A DNA stretch of 64,000 bases from Nocardia jiangxiensis NBRC 101359. Its GTDB lineage: Bacteria; Actinomycetota; Actinomycetes; Mycobacteriales; Mycobacteriaceae. The stretch lies in contig NZ_BAGB01000012.1 in the NCBI RefSeq assembly GCF_000308615.1, positions 277,599 to 341,598 on the forward strand, given 5' to 3'. The notes under the pieces were generated by a model. That model was not told where the DNA came from. It ran no database searches and was given only the letters and a program-made list of their open reading frames with translations. Both the position numbers and the translations under genes were made by a program. This document shows positions 32,337 through 40,596 of this stretch, piece by piece (position 1 is the stretch's first letter; each line of letters opens with the position of its first letter).

Positions 32337-33253
32337 GGCCGCTCGGCATCGCACTGCGCGACTTCGCGGTCGTCCCCGGCACACCGGACGAATTGGTCAT
32401 CGCGGCAACGGAACTCGGCGTGACGGTCGTCCATCTCAACCCCGCGCGCTGGGTGGGGGAGCGGCTCGATCCGGCGGAACTGGAAAAGGTCGGCCGGGTC
32501 TTCGCCGCGGCCGGGCTCCAGGTGACCGTCGACCTGGGTGCGGTCAACCCGGCCTACCAGCGGTCGCCCGACCCGCTCGACCCGGACGGGACGAGTGCGC
32601 GCCGCCGCCTGCTGCGCGAGGCCGCACTGCTCGGGGCCGAATCGGTGCACGTGCGGGTCGGCTCGCCCGAATCCCGCGACGATCCGGCGGTGCCGTGGAC
32701 CGATCAACTCGACGGTGCCCGGCGCGCCTTGGCCGATCTCGGGCCGCTCTCGCTCGAACTCGGCATCCCGGTGGTGCTCAAGACGCACGAGGAGATGTCC
32801 TCACACGAGGCGCTGGCGTTGGCCGAGGCGGCGGGCGAGCATGTGCGAATCGGGTTCAGCGCGGTCAATCTCCTTGTCTGTCTGGAGGATCCGGCCGCGG
32901 CGGCCGAACGGCTGAGCGGTCGGGTGCACACGGTGTTCCTCGACGACGCCGCGCTGTCCTGGTCCCGCGCGGGGATGGTGCGGCGGATGCGACCGGTCGG
33001 TGCCGGGATCGTCGACTGGCCCGCCCTGCTGACGGTGCTGCCCGCCGACGCGCCCCTCGTCTTCGATATGCACCGGGCCGAGCTCGACGCGCCCTGCTAC
33101 CGGCCGGGCTGGGTGGCCGCCCGGCCGACGCTCGCTGTCGAGGAGATCCTCGCCCTCGCCGCGGCCGCACTGCCCGACGCCCCGACCACCGTCCTGGACG
33201 AACGTCGCGACACCGGCCTGTCGATGCTGCCGCTGCTCGCCGCCGTCCGCTGA
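32333..33253 (+). CDS. Second TIM-barrel protein, shorter paralogue
   Basis: Protein of 306 residues starting with GTG in a GTGA overlap with the preceding barrel. It shares the VLKTHEEMSSHEAL segment with NLETHEEITSFELV of its neighbour, so the two look like diverged paralogues. The later metal positions differ: the equivalent of TFDTGN reads GFSAVNLL and HIKDYD reads VFLDDAAL, so the canonical Asp and His ligands seem lost or moved. It may be a non-catalytic partner of the first barrel, forming a heterodimer, or an enzyme of changed specificity. The role is inferred only from fold and context. Confidence 0.72.
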   Translation: MRPLGIALRDFAVVPGTPDELVIAATELGVTVVHLNPARWVGERLDPAELEKVGRVFAAAGLQVTVDLGAVNPAYQRSPDPLDPDGTSARRRLLREAALLGAESVHVRVGSPESRDDPAVPWTDQLDGARRALADLGPLSLELGIPVVLKTHEEMSSHEALALAEAAGEHVRIGFSAVNLLVCLEDPAAAAERLSGRVHTVFLDDAALSWSRAGMVRRMRPVGAGIVDWPALLTVLPADAPLVFDMHRAELDAPCYRPGWVAARPTLAVEEILALAAAALPDAPTTVLDERRDTGLSMLPLLAAVR

Positions 33254-33296
33254 TCCGCACGAACGTCCTGATTCTCACGAACGGAGACCCTCGATC

Positions 33297-34754
33297 ATGG
33301 TTACCCCGGTGTCACGAACGCCCGCCGATCCGGCGGACGCCCTGCGCGACGTCGTCACCTGCGACGTCGTCGGACCCGACGACCCGTCCTACGACATGCT
33401 CCGGCGTGTCTGGAACGCCGACATCGACCGCCGTCCGGCCGCGATCGTGCGCTGCGCCTCGGCGCGGGACGTGTCTGTGGCGCTCGGCTGGTGCGTCGCG
33501 CACGGGGTGGCGATCACAGTTCGCGGCGGCGGGCACAATCTCGCGGGTACTGCGGTCGCCGACGACGCGGTGCTGATCGACACCGGCCTGCTGCGCCACG
33601 TCGATCTCGACCCGGACACCGGCCGGGTCGTCGTCGGCGCGGGGTGTCGCTGGGGCGATGTGGACCGAGTCGGTGCGGAGTACGACCGCGCGGTGCCCGC
33701 CGGGGTCGTCTCGCACACCGGTGTCGCCGGGCTGACCCTGGGCGGCGGCGTCGGCTACCTGACCCGCATGTTCGGCGCCAGCGTCGACTACGTCGACGAG
33801 ATCGAGGCGGTGGTCGCCGACGGCCGGATCCTCACCGTCTCCAGGGACGAGCACGCCGACCTGTTCTGGGCGTTGCGCGGGGCGGGCCACAACTTCGGTA
33901 TCGCAACGAAATTCACCTTCCGCACGGTGCCGCTGCCCGGTGTGGTGACGATCCGGCAGGTGTTCTACGGGGCCGAGGATCGCGCCGAGGTGTTGCGTCT
34001 GTTCCGAGAGTGGGGTCCGGACGCGCCCGGCAACGTCGGCACCTACATCAGGCTGCTGCGCGCGCCCGAATACTGGTCGCAGCTGCCCGCTGCGCACCGC
34101 GGTCGGCCGGTGCTGTCACTGGCGACGATCTGTTACGGCGATCCGGCCGAGGAACCGGCGATCACCGCGCCGATGTTCGCCGTCGGCACGCCGATCTACC
34201 GCAACGTCCGCACCATGCCGCACGTCACGTTGCAGCACGCCACCGACGACGAATTCCGTTACGGCGTAGCGCATTACTGGAAACATTCGGCTGTCGAACG
34301 GCTCGACGACGACGCGATCGAACTGATCCTGCGCAACTGCGACGCGTATCCCGGCGCGAGCCTCAACGCCAGCGCCAACATCGCCCACCAGCTGCTGTGC
34401 CCGTTCGAGATCATCGCGGGCACCCGCAGTCCCCGGCCCAGACCCGATGATTCGACGTCCGGGATCGAGTCGCTGTTCAGCGCGAACATCGGCGCGGACT
34501 GGCTGTATCCGGCGCAGAAGGCGCCGCTGGTCGAGTGGGCGCGTCGGTTCGACAAGGAGCTCGAACCGTACCGCAACGGCACCTACATCAACTTCACCTC
34601 GGTGGCGGGCAACGACGAGATGGCCCGGAGCGTCTACGGCGACAAATACGACCGGCTCGCTGCGATCAAGCACAGGTACGACCCGGACAACGTGTTCTCG
34701 CGCGGCCTGGTCGATCTCGCGGAGAACGAGGATTCGCCCTGGCTCAGCGCCTGA
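33297..34754 (+). CDS. FAD-linked oxidoreductase, BBE/6-hydroxynicotine-oxidase type
   Basis: Flavin oxidase or dehydrogenase of 485 residues. The PCMH FAD domain shows RGGGHNLAG near residue 80, where the His normally carries the covalent 8-alpha-histidyl FAD link, then TLGGGVGYLTRMFG. The C-terminal berberine-bridge segment is NFTSVAGNDEM through KHRYDPDNVFSRG. The usual second attachment Cys (in GxCPTV-like sequences) is not seen, so single covalent attachment is expected. These enzymes oxidise amines, N-heterocycles or sugars. There is no Sec or Tat signal, so it is cytoplasmic. A clear start has ACGGAG upstream. It ends the rightward operon and overlaps the convergent amidohydrolase by 11 bp. 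Confidence 0.88.
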   Translation: MVTPVSRTPADPADALRDVVTCDVVGPDDPSYDMLRRVWNADIDRRPAAIVRCASARDVSVALGWCVAHGVAITVRGGGHNLAGTAVADDAVLIDTGLLRHVDLDPDTGRVVVGAGCRWGDVDRVGAEYDRAVPAGVVSHTGVAGLTLGGGVGYLTRMFGASVDYVDEIEAVVADGRILTVSRDEHADLFWALRGAGHNFGIATKFTFRTVPLPGVVTIRQVFYGAEDRAEVLRLFREWGPDAPGNVGTYIRLLRAPEYWSQLPAAHRGRPVLSLATICYGDPAEEPAITAPMFAVGTPIYRNVRTMPHVTLQHATDDEFRYGVAHYWKHSAVERLDDDAIELILRNCDAYPGASLNASANIAHQLLCPFEIIAGTRSPRPRPDDSTSGIESLFSANIGADWLYPAQKAPLVEWARRFDKELEPYRNGTYINFTSVAGNDEMARSVYGDKYDRLAAIKHRYDPDNVFSRGLVDLAENEDSPWLSA

Positions 34755-36228
34755 AAGCGGGGAACTCCGGCGGGAGCAGTTCCGGGCGCGCGCGGCGCAG
34801 CACGTCGCGCTCGGAATAGGCCCGCAGGAGCTTGTCGAAGATCCGCTGCGCCTCGGCCCGCAACGCGGCGACGTCGACGCCCGGCACGACGCCGTCGCGC
34901 ACGACGACCCGGCCGGCGATCACCGACAGCCGGACGCTGCGGCCGCTGCCACTGGCGAGCAGGGTCCGGATCGGGTCCTCGAGGACGCCGTCGCGCAGGT
35001 CGTCCAGCGAGAAGGCGACCAGGTCGGCCGCGGCGCCGACAGCGAGTCGGCCCAGGTCCGCCCGGCCCAGTGCCCGCGCGCCGCCGAGGGTTGCCGCGGT
35101 GAGGTACGCACCGGCCGGCGCGGCGTCGAGCCGGCCGTCCACGAGTTTGGCGATGTTGACGCCGTAGTCCATGCCGCGGACGAGATCCGGTGGGAACGAG
35201 TCGGTTCCGAGCGCGATGGTCACCCCGGCGGCGCGATAGCGGCCGAACGACTCCAGTGCGGCGCCGTAGCGCACCGAGGTGAGCGGACAGTGCACGATCG
35301 CGACACCGGCGTCCGCGAGTGCGCGCAGGTCGTCGTCGGGGTCGTCGCCGACGAGGTCCGTCGTGTAGCGCGAGGAATTCAGGTAGATCGCATGCGGCAC
35401 AAGCAGATCCGGCCCGAGCAGTCCGGTCTCCCGCAGCAACTGCACGGGTGTGCGCCCGTACCGCTCGGCGAGCTGCGTCCACTCGAACCGGCCCTGTAGG
35501 CAGTGCAGGCGCACTTTCGTGCCCAATCGCGCGGCCGCGGCCGCGGTCGCCGTCATCAGTTTCGGGGTCAGCGTCTCGATCCGGCAGGGCAGCAGTACCG
35601 GGCGCAGCAGCGGGTCGTCGAGAGCGCCCAGCCATTCGGCGAACCCGACCGCATCGGCGAGTCCGGCGCTGCCCAGTTCCTCGTTCCAGGCCACCGTCGC
35701 GGGCCCCGTCGCGTCGGGCCGGACCCGCACGCCCGCGCGGTAGCTGGTGCCGAGGTAGGCGCGCAGGCCCAACTTACTCGCCGCCCGTGCCATGTCGACG
35801 CCGTCGTCGAACGTCTCCGCCCAGGCGGAGTGGGTTTCCGCGGCGATCGGCATCGCGGTGGTGACGCCGTGCAACAACAGCTGGACGAACGCGTAGTGGC
35901 GCACGAGCCGGCGCTCCGCCCGGGTGAGCACGTCGCGGCGGCGCTGATGGAACCAGTCCGCCGACCAGTCCAGGCCGACGGAATGCGCTGCACCCCAACA
36001 TGAGTCGAACACCGCGTGGTCGATGTCGGCCAGCGCGTCCAGGTCGATCAGCCCGGGCAGCAGCACGCTCGCGCCCGTGTCGATGACCTCGTCCCCGGGG
36101 TTCGGGCTGGTGCGCGGCCCGACCGCGGTGACGACATCGCCGTCGATCACCACCTCACCGTCGGGCAGCAGCACGTGGCCGCCGTCCTGGAAGGCCACGA
36201 CGTGATCGGCACGCACCCGAAGCGTCAT
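34744..36228 (-). CDS. Atypical amidohydrolase (chlorohydrolase/guanine-deaminase-like)
   Basis: Amidohydrolase-superfamily protein of 494 residues. Typical blocks are present: the N-terminal beta-sandwich with SVLLPGLIDLD, VRLHCLQG near residue 246, LVPHAIYL near 284, VHCPLTSVRYG and ALGTDSFPPD near 340, then a C-terminal sandwich with the FSLDDL and VVVRDG turns. The first metal motif, normally NxHxH, reads DLDALADIDHA, so the two histidines are replaced. This is odd and may mean a different metal set or a specialised subgroup. The ATG overlaps the upstream stop by one base (TGATG). It is coupled to the DRE-TIM/OHCU fusion gene. Substrate unknown, probably a cyclic amide, amidine or halogenated/aminated ring. 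Confidence 0.82.
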   Translation of the reverse strand: MTLRVRADHVVAFQDGGHVLLPDGEVVIDGDVVTAVGPRTSPNPGDEVIDTGASVLLPGLIDLDALADIDHAVFDSCWGAAHSVGLDWSADWFHQRRRDVLTRAERRLVRHYAFVQLLLHGVTTAMPIAAETHSAWAETFDDGVDMARAASKLGLRAYLGTSYRAGVRVRPDATGPATVAWNEELGSAGLADAVGFAEWLGALDDPLLRPVLLPCRIETLTPKLMTATAAAAARLGTKVRLHCLQGRFEWTQLAERYGRTPVQLLRETGLLGPDLLVPHAIYLNSSRYTTDLVGDDPDDDLRALADAGVAIVHCPLTSVRYGAALESFGRYRAAGVTIALGTDSFPPDLVRGMDYGVNIAKLVDGRLDAAPAGAYLTAATLGGARALGRADLGRLAVGAAADLVAFSLDDLRDGVLEDPIRTLLASGSGRSVRLSVIAGRVVVRDGVVPGVDVAALRAEAQRIFDKLLRAYSERDVLRRARPELLPPEFPAFRR

Positions 36229-38009
36229 CAGCGGACACCCTCTCCGGTGAGCAACCGCAGCAGACGCTGCTCGACGATCCTGGCGCATTCGCGGACCGTC
36301 GAGCGGTGTGCCCGCTCGGGACTGTCGGTGACGCGACGTTCGAGGCGGGCCAGGATGTCGGCGGCCGTACTTCCAGTGGTGGCCGCGACGTACCGGTGCC
36401 CGAGACGCTGCTCGTATCGTTCGGTCAGTGCGACGATCAGGGCGTGCCGGTCGGTGCCGGCGTCGCGCATCAGCCCGGCCTCCTCCTCGCGTGAGAATGC
36501 CGCGCGCGGCCCTGCGGCATCCACCCCGAGCGGCCGGAAGTACGCGGTCAGTCCGGGCAGGTCGGCGGCGGGCCAGTCGAGGATCGTCGTGCGGGCGGTC
36601 TGCACCGCGCCGACACGGTCCCTCGCCTCGGCGCGCACGGCCGCGATCAGATCCGGATGCGGCAGCGCGGTTTCCAGCGCGGCCGCGAGTTCGCCGTCCG
36701 CCGGTGGCCGCCGCAAGGCGGCGAGCAGGGTCGCGTACAGCGCGGTTGCCTCCTGCTCGTCCAGCCAGCGCGGATAGCCGGTGATCGCGGCGACCCGGGC
36801 ATCGAGCGCGCGGCGCAGCACGGCGATCTCGGCGCGGTCGGGTGCGGTGCCGAGGTCGTGACCCGCAGCCAGCGCGACCCGGTGCAGATTGCGGACCATC
36901 GCGTCGGAACTGAGCGCACCCCAGACCCAGGTGATCCGCTGCCCGAGTTTCGCGGGCACCAGGCCGTGGCTGATCGGCGGGAACGAGTCCTGTCCCTCGA
37001 CCATGGCCCGGGCCGCATCCCCGGGCATGTGTTTGAGATACGCGTAGCGGCCGGTGAGCGGTTTCAGCTCCGGAATGCGCACGCCGCTCTCGCGGGCGAC
37101 GAGTTCGGCGATCGGCTGGATCAGGTCGAGTCGCAGGCCCGTGTCGATGCCGTAGAGCGTCTCGAGCGCGAGCACGACCTCCTCCAGCGGCGCGAATCCC
37201 GCGCGATACGACATCCCGTTGATCGCCACATCCGGTCCGGCGCCCGCCGTCGCGGCCGCTACCGCGCAGGCGGTGGCGAGCCCGAATTCGTCGTGCACGT
37301 GCACGGTCACCGGGATCGGCGCGCTCAGACGGGCCCGGAAGCGTCGTACCAGTACCTTCATCGCCTCCGGGCTCAGGCTGCTGGTCGAATCCATCAGATC
37401 GATCCGGGTCGCGCCGAGGGTGGCTGCATGGTCGGCCGCCCGGAGCAACTGCGCGAAGTCCCGGCGTCCGACGTTCGCCAACGTGATCGTCGTCTCCAGC
37501 CCGAGTGCGCGGGCGTACTCGAAATATTCTGCGAGCAGGTCTCTTTGGCGCATCTCGGCGTCCGCGTCGGGGGCGGGCACGATGCCCGGTGCCAGGATGC
37601 GGGCGCCCGCCTGCACGAGTGTGTCCACGGCCTCGCGCATCGGCACCGGCGTCGGCGTGCGGCCGTCACCGAGCAGCGCGTCGGCGTACACGTTGAGGCG
37701 CAGCGGCAGGTCGCATTCGGTGAGCGTCTCGAGCAGATCGAGGTCCTGGGGTGCGGGATGGGCCGAGCCGGACCAGTTGACGTTGAGGCATTCGTCGCGG
37801 ATGCCGAGCTCGACCAGGGCCCCCGCGATCCGCTGGAAACCGGCCCGGCCGACCGTCTGGCCGGCGGTGAAGTATGTCTTGCGGATCGTGCTGTCGATCA
37901 GGCCGAGCGGGGACGGAAAGTTGAATTCCGCGAGCACCCCGGGATCGAAATCGAGTGGGCTGACGGCATGGCTGCCGACGACGACGGCCTGGCGGTCGGG
38001 GTTGAGCAT
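36228..38009 (-). CDS. DRE-TIM lyase fused to an OHCU-decarboxylase-like domain
   Basis: Protein of 593 residues with two parts. Residues 30-350 resemble the HMG-CoA-lyase/isopropylmalate-synthase barrel: DSTIRKT near 39 (the DxTxR catalytic motif), HVHDEFG near 234 (HxH metal site), and NGMSYRAGFAPLEEVV near 265. Residues 500-593 resemble the C-terminal part of 2-oxo-4-hydroxy-4-carboxy-5-ureidoimidazoline decarboxylase: LTERYEQRLGHRYV, the ILARLERRVTDSPE block and a terminal arginine-rich helix. About 130 helical, alanine-rich residues lie between. The start has CGGAGGCG upstream. It is the first gene of a leftward operon whose promoter holds a GTATAC site. Likely chemistry is retro-aldol or Claisen cleavage plus decarboxylation in catabolism of a ureido or N-heterocyclic acid; this is inference, and the second domain could be only distantly related. 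Confidence 0.7.
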   Translation of the reverse strand: MLNPDRQAVVVGSHAVSPLDFDPGVLAEFNFPSPLGLIDSTIRKTYFTAGQTVGRAGFQRIAGALVELGIRDECLNVNWSGSAHPAPQDLDLLETLTECDLPLRLNVYADALLGDGRTPTPVPMREAVDTLVQAGARILAPGIVPAPDADAEMRQRDLLAEYFEYARALGLETTITLANVGRRDFAQLLRAADHAATLGATRIDLMDSTSSLSPEAMKVLVRRFRARLSAPIPVTVHVHDEFGLATACAVAAATAGAGPDVAINGMSYRAGFAPLEEVVLALETLYGIDTGLRLDLIQPIAELVARESGVRIPELKPLTGRYAYLKHMPGDAARAMVEGQDSFPPISHGLVPAKLGQRITWVWGALSSDAMVRNLHRVALAAGHDLGTAPDRAEIAVLRRALDARVAAITGYPRWLDEQEATALYATLLAALRRPPADGELAAALETALPHPDLIAAVRAEARDRVGAVQTARTTILDWPAADLPGLTAYFRPLGVDAAGPRAAFSREEEAGLMRDAGTDRHALIVALTERYEQRLGHRYVAATTGSTAADILARLERRVTDSPERAHRSTVRECARIVEQRLLRLLTGEGVR

Positions 38010-38042
38010 CCACGCCTCCGGAGCATCAGACGAGTGTTATTT

Positions 38043-38048
38043 GTATAC
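38043..38048. promoter_or_regulatory. GTATAC operator-like site 3
   Basis: TTTGTATACATA lies 34 bp upstream of the start of the DRE-TIM/OHCU gene, on its promoter side of the 215-bp divergent gap. It matches sites 1, 2 and 4. Confidence 0.55.
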
Positions 38049-38164
38049 ATACGTGCCAGATGCTGTCGGCGGCAAGGGATACCTGTTTCGGTTGTGTGAA
38101 CACTCGAATGCGCTGATTACATAGCTGTCTGTGTCCTGACTGAATCGATGATCGTGGGTTAAGG

Positions 38165-38181
38165 TTGACATGTTGGTATAC
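38165..38181 (+). promoter_or_regulatory. Promoter -35 with GTATAC operator-like site 4
   Basis: A consensus -35 TTGACA (38165-38170) is followed by TTGGTATACAA with GTATAC at 38176-38181, placing the site in the spacer before the likely -10 (around GATAGA at 38190). A bound GntR protein would block RNA polymerase here. The promoter drives the ornithine-cyclodeaminase-like gene at 38225. Confidence 0.6.
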
Positions 38182-38224
38182 AAAAATCGGATAGACATTC
38201 ACCGGCTCGAGGGGAGGTTTCGGT

Positions 38225-39208
38225 GTGACCACCTTGGTACTCACCAGCGATGAGTGCGAGTCGTTGCTCGACCACCGGCAGGTGATGGCCGCTCTGGAGC
38301 GCGCGCACGCGGCGCTCACCACCGGCGCAGCCGAACAGCCCCGCCCGGCCGCGATGCGGCCGGCGACCGCGGACGCCGCCGACCCGCACGGCCCGGCACT
38401 GCTGCCGATGGCGGCGACCTGGCTCGGGCTGGCCGTGGTGAAAACGCTGTCGGACATACCGCGCAACCGGGAGCGCGGTCTGCCCGCGCAACGATCGACC
38501 GTCGCGCTGTACGACGCGGAAACCGCCGAATGCCTGGCCCTGATCGACGGCCGGACGCTGACCCGCATTCGAACCGCGAGCGCGACCGGCCTGGCCACCC
38601 GCCTTCTGGCCAGGCCGGGCAGCCGCGTGCTGGGCCTGATCGGGGCGGGAGCGCTCGCGCTCGAGCATCTTCGCTCTCATCAATGCCTCGGTTACGACGA
38701 GGTCGTCGTCTGGTCCCGCTCGGACCGCACGGCGCAGGTCCTCGCCGAGATCGCGCCCGCCGACGTCTCGGTCACCATCGCCGAGACGCCGGGGGAGGTC
38801 GTCGCGAACGCAGACGTGGTGTGCACCCTCACCCCTTCGGTCGACCCGATCCTCACCGCGGCCGAACTGCGGCCCGGACTGCACATCAACGCAGTCGGCT
38901 CGCCGCCGCGCCCGCATTTCCGCGAACTCGCGGCGGATGTGCTCGCCCGGGCGAACCTCGTGGTCGTCGACGCGCTCGACGTCGCGCTGCACGAGTCGGG
39001 CAACATCGCCGCCGGAGCCGTGGACGCAGCCGCGCTCGTCGAACTCGGCGACATCGTGACCGGTGCACACCCCGGCCGCCGTGGCGGTCGCGAGGTGACG
39101 GTGTTCAACTCGGTCGGGATCGGCCTGCAGGACCTTGCCGCCGCCGAACTCGCCCGCAGTCGGGCACGATCCGCGGGGGTCGGTCGCGAATTCGATCTTC
39201 GTGGCTGA
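38225..39208 (+). CDS. Ornithine cyclodeaminase / mu-crystallin family protein
   Basis: NAD(P)-dependent enzyme of 327 residues. Visible family features are KTLSDIPRNRERGLPAQ (substrate loop), LIDGRTLTRIRTASATGLATR, the Rossmann turn GLIGAGALA near residue 140, and the later NAVGSPPRPHFREL segment. Members convert ornithine to proline, or reduce cyclic imines and act on other amino acids. The Asp of ornithine cyclodeaminase (around 228) seems represented in VDALDVALHESG. GGGGAGG precedes the GTG start by 8 bp. It is co-directional with the DUF6282-like gene 40 bp downstream. In this cluster reduction of an imine or amino-acid product is plausible; true ornithine activity is not shown. Confidence 0.87.
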   Translation: MTTLVLTSDECESLLDHRQVMAALERAHAALTTGAAEQPRPAAMRPATADAADPHGPALLPMAATWLGLAVVKTLSDIPRNRERGLPAQRSTVALYDAETAECLALIDGRTLTRIRTASATGLATRLLARPGSRVLGLIGAGALALEHLRSHQCLGYDEVVVWSRSDRTAQVLAEIAPADVSVTIAETPGEVVANADVVCTLTPSVDPILTAAELRPGLHINAVGSPPRPHFRELAADVLARANLVVVDALDVALHESGNIAAGAVDAAALVELGDIVTGAHPGRRGGREVTVFNSVGIGLQDLAAAELARSRARSAGVGREFDLRG

Positions 39209-39248
39209 AATCTACCGGCCCACAAGTGACTTCGAGAAGGAGCAGGAT

Positions 39249-40268
39249 ATGACCGTCGTCGGCGAGACGTTCCACAAAAGATCGATGGAGCTCCCGGACG
39301 AGCTGATCCGGGGCGTCAGTGATGTCCATGTTCACAGCGGTCCGTGGCTCGAGTCGTGTCCCGGCCGGTTGGACCCGTTCCGGATCGCCGAGCAGGCTGC
39401 GGCGGCCGGCATGCGGTCGCTGGTCTTCTACGACCACACGCTCGGAATCAGCTGCGGTACATCGATGTTGACCCGTCGGCAGGTTCCCGGCATCGATATT
39501 TTCGGGGGCATCATCTTGACCACCGCACTCGGCGGGCTCAACCCGCGCGCGGTGAAGACCGCGCTGCACTACGGCGACGGCGCGAAGTTCGTCCATTTCG
39601 GCGCCCACTGCACGCACTTCATGGCCAGCAACGAGGGCAGCTACGTCGACGGCAAGCCGGTTCCGTTCAAGGACCGATACCCGGAGTTCGCCGCGAAGGA
39701 ACTCGCCAGGTCCATTCGAATCCCGTTGGACGGGAACGTCTCCGATGACCTGGCCGAGATCCTGCAGCTGATCGCCGATCACCCGCACGTGCACCTCAAC
39801 ACCGGCCACGTCTCGGTCGAGGAAGCGATCCGGCTGGTCGACCTCGCGATCGAGGCCGGGATCACCAAGATCGTCGTCGCGCACCCGTGCCGGGGACGGA
39901 TGACGACCGAGCAGCAGCGCGCGTTGGCCGCGAAAGGCGTGCTGCTCGAAGGAGCCGTGTCGGACTGGATGTTCCACCGCGGCCTGCCACGGACCAACTA
40001 CTACGTCGAACGCGAGTGGGCCGACGAGATCGCCGGGATCGCCAACGCCCCGGAATACAGCGGCGTCGTGCCCTGGGCGAAGCAGATTCGAGAGATAGGT
40101 ATCGACCACTTCGTCCTCGGCACCGACTACGGCATCGGCTCCGGACCGACACCTGCCGAAGGTATGCGTATCTTGGTCAGCGCCCTGCTCGACCTCGAAT
40201 TCACACCTGACGAGATCCACACGATGATCAAAACCAACCCCGAGCGCCTGCTCGACCTGCCGGCGTAG
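39249..40268 (+). CDS. DUF6282-like metal-dependent hydrolase
   Basis: Protein of 339 residues with an amidohydrolase-like layout. SDVHVHSGPW near residue 23 gives HxH, FGAHCTHFMAS near 120 and NTGHVSVEEA near 183 add His residues, VVAHPCRG follows, and the late FVLGTDYGIGSGPTP near 298 supplies the catalytic Asp. The xHxHSGPxxxxxRxDxxxxAEQAAAAGM start is what I recall of DUF6282. AAGGAG lies 7 bp upstream of the ATG. It is probably co-transcribed with the cyclodeaminase-like gene under the GTATAC-controlled promoter. It would hydrolyse an amide, lactone or ester intermediate of the pathway; the substrate is unknown. A longer upstream reading is open but runs through the previous gene. Confidence 0.8.
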   Translation: MTVVGETFHKRSMELPDELIRGVSDVHVHSGPWLESCPGRLDPFRIAEQAAAAGMRSLVFYDHTLGISCGTSMLTRRQVPGIDIFGGIILTTALGGLNPRAVKTALHYGDGAKFVHFGAHCTHFMASNEGSYVDGKPVPFKDRYPEFAAKELARSIRIPLDGNVSDDLAEILQLIADHPHVHLNTGHVSVEEAIRLVDLAIEAGITKIVVAHPCRGRMTTEQQRALAAKGVLLEGAVSDWMFHRGLPRTNYYVEREWADEIAGIANAPEYSGVVPWAKQIREIGIDHFVLGTDYGIGSGPTPAEGMRILVSALLDLEFTPDEIHTMIKTNPERLLDLPA

Positions 40269-40326
40269 CTGGGCAGCCGCGCAGGCGGATCTCGGCCTCT
40301 CCATCCCATCGAAACGCTCGGCCAGG

Positions 40327-40596
40327 TCATGCCGGTTGGGCCTGGACGACAGGCAGCCGGCCGCAGATCACCGCCTCGTCGATGGCCCGCGCGAGCCGCG
40401 AGCAGCCGGCCAGTGCGGGGCCCGGTATCGGCGAGTTCCCGAGTTCGTGGCATGCCTCGCGGGCCGCGGCGTTCCATTGCAGGCTCGTCTGTTCCCGGCT
40501 GCTCTTGCGTACGAGCACCCCGGCGGCGCAGGTGTCGCAGGTGAGCGGCCGCATCGGGACGTCGTCGAGCCGGTTGTCGGACCGGAACCCGCTCAT
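40327..40596 (-). CDS. Small cysteine-containing partner of KshA
   Basis: Protein of 89 residues whose ATG overlaps the stop of the Rieske oxygenase gene (ATGA), so the two are co-translated. It contains PLTCDTCAAGVLVRKSS (CxxC), an ACHE segment and GCSRLARAIDEAV, giving four cysteines that could bind zinc or an iron-sulfur centre. Small proteins of this kind beside 3-ketosteroid 9-alpha-hydroxylase genes are, from memory, conserved in mycolata, but I know no function for them. It is too small to be the ferredoxin reductase, which is encoded separately at 42000. It may be an assembly or stability factor for KshA. Confidence 0.75.
   Translation of the reverse strand: MSGFRSDNRLDDVPMRPLTCDTCAAGVLVRKSSREQTSLQWNAAAREACHELGNSPIPGPALAGCSRLARAIDEAVICGRLPVVQAQPA

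Noticed and set aside
36657..38099. Rightward 480-codon open frame opposite the DRE-TIM fusion gene
   Set aside because: It is antisense to a gene with catalytic motifs and a strong ribosome site; its own translation has no domain.
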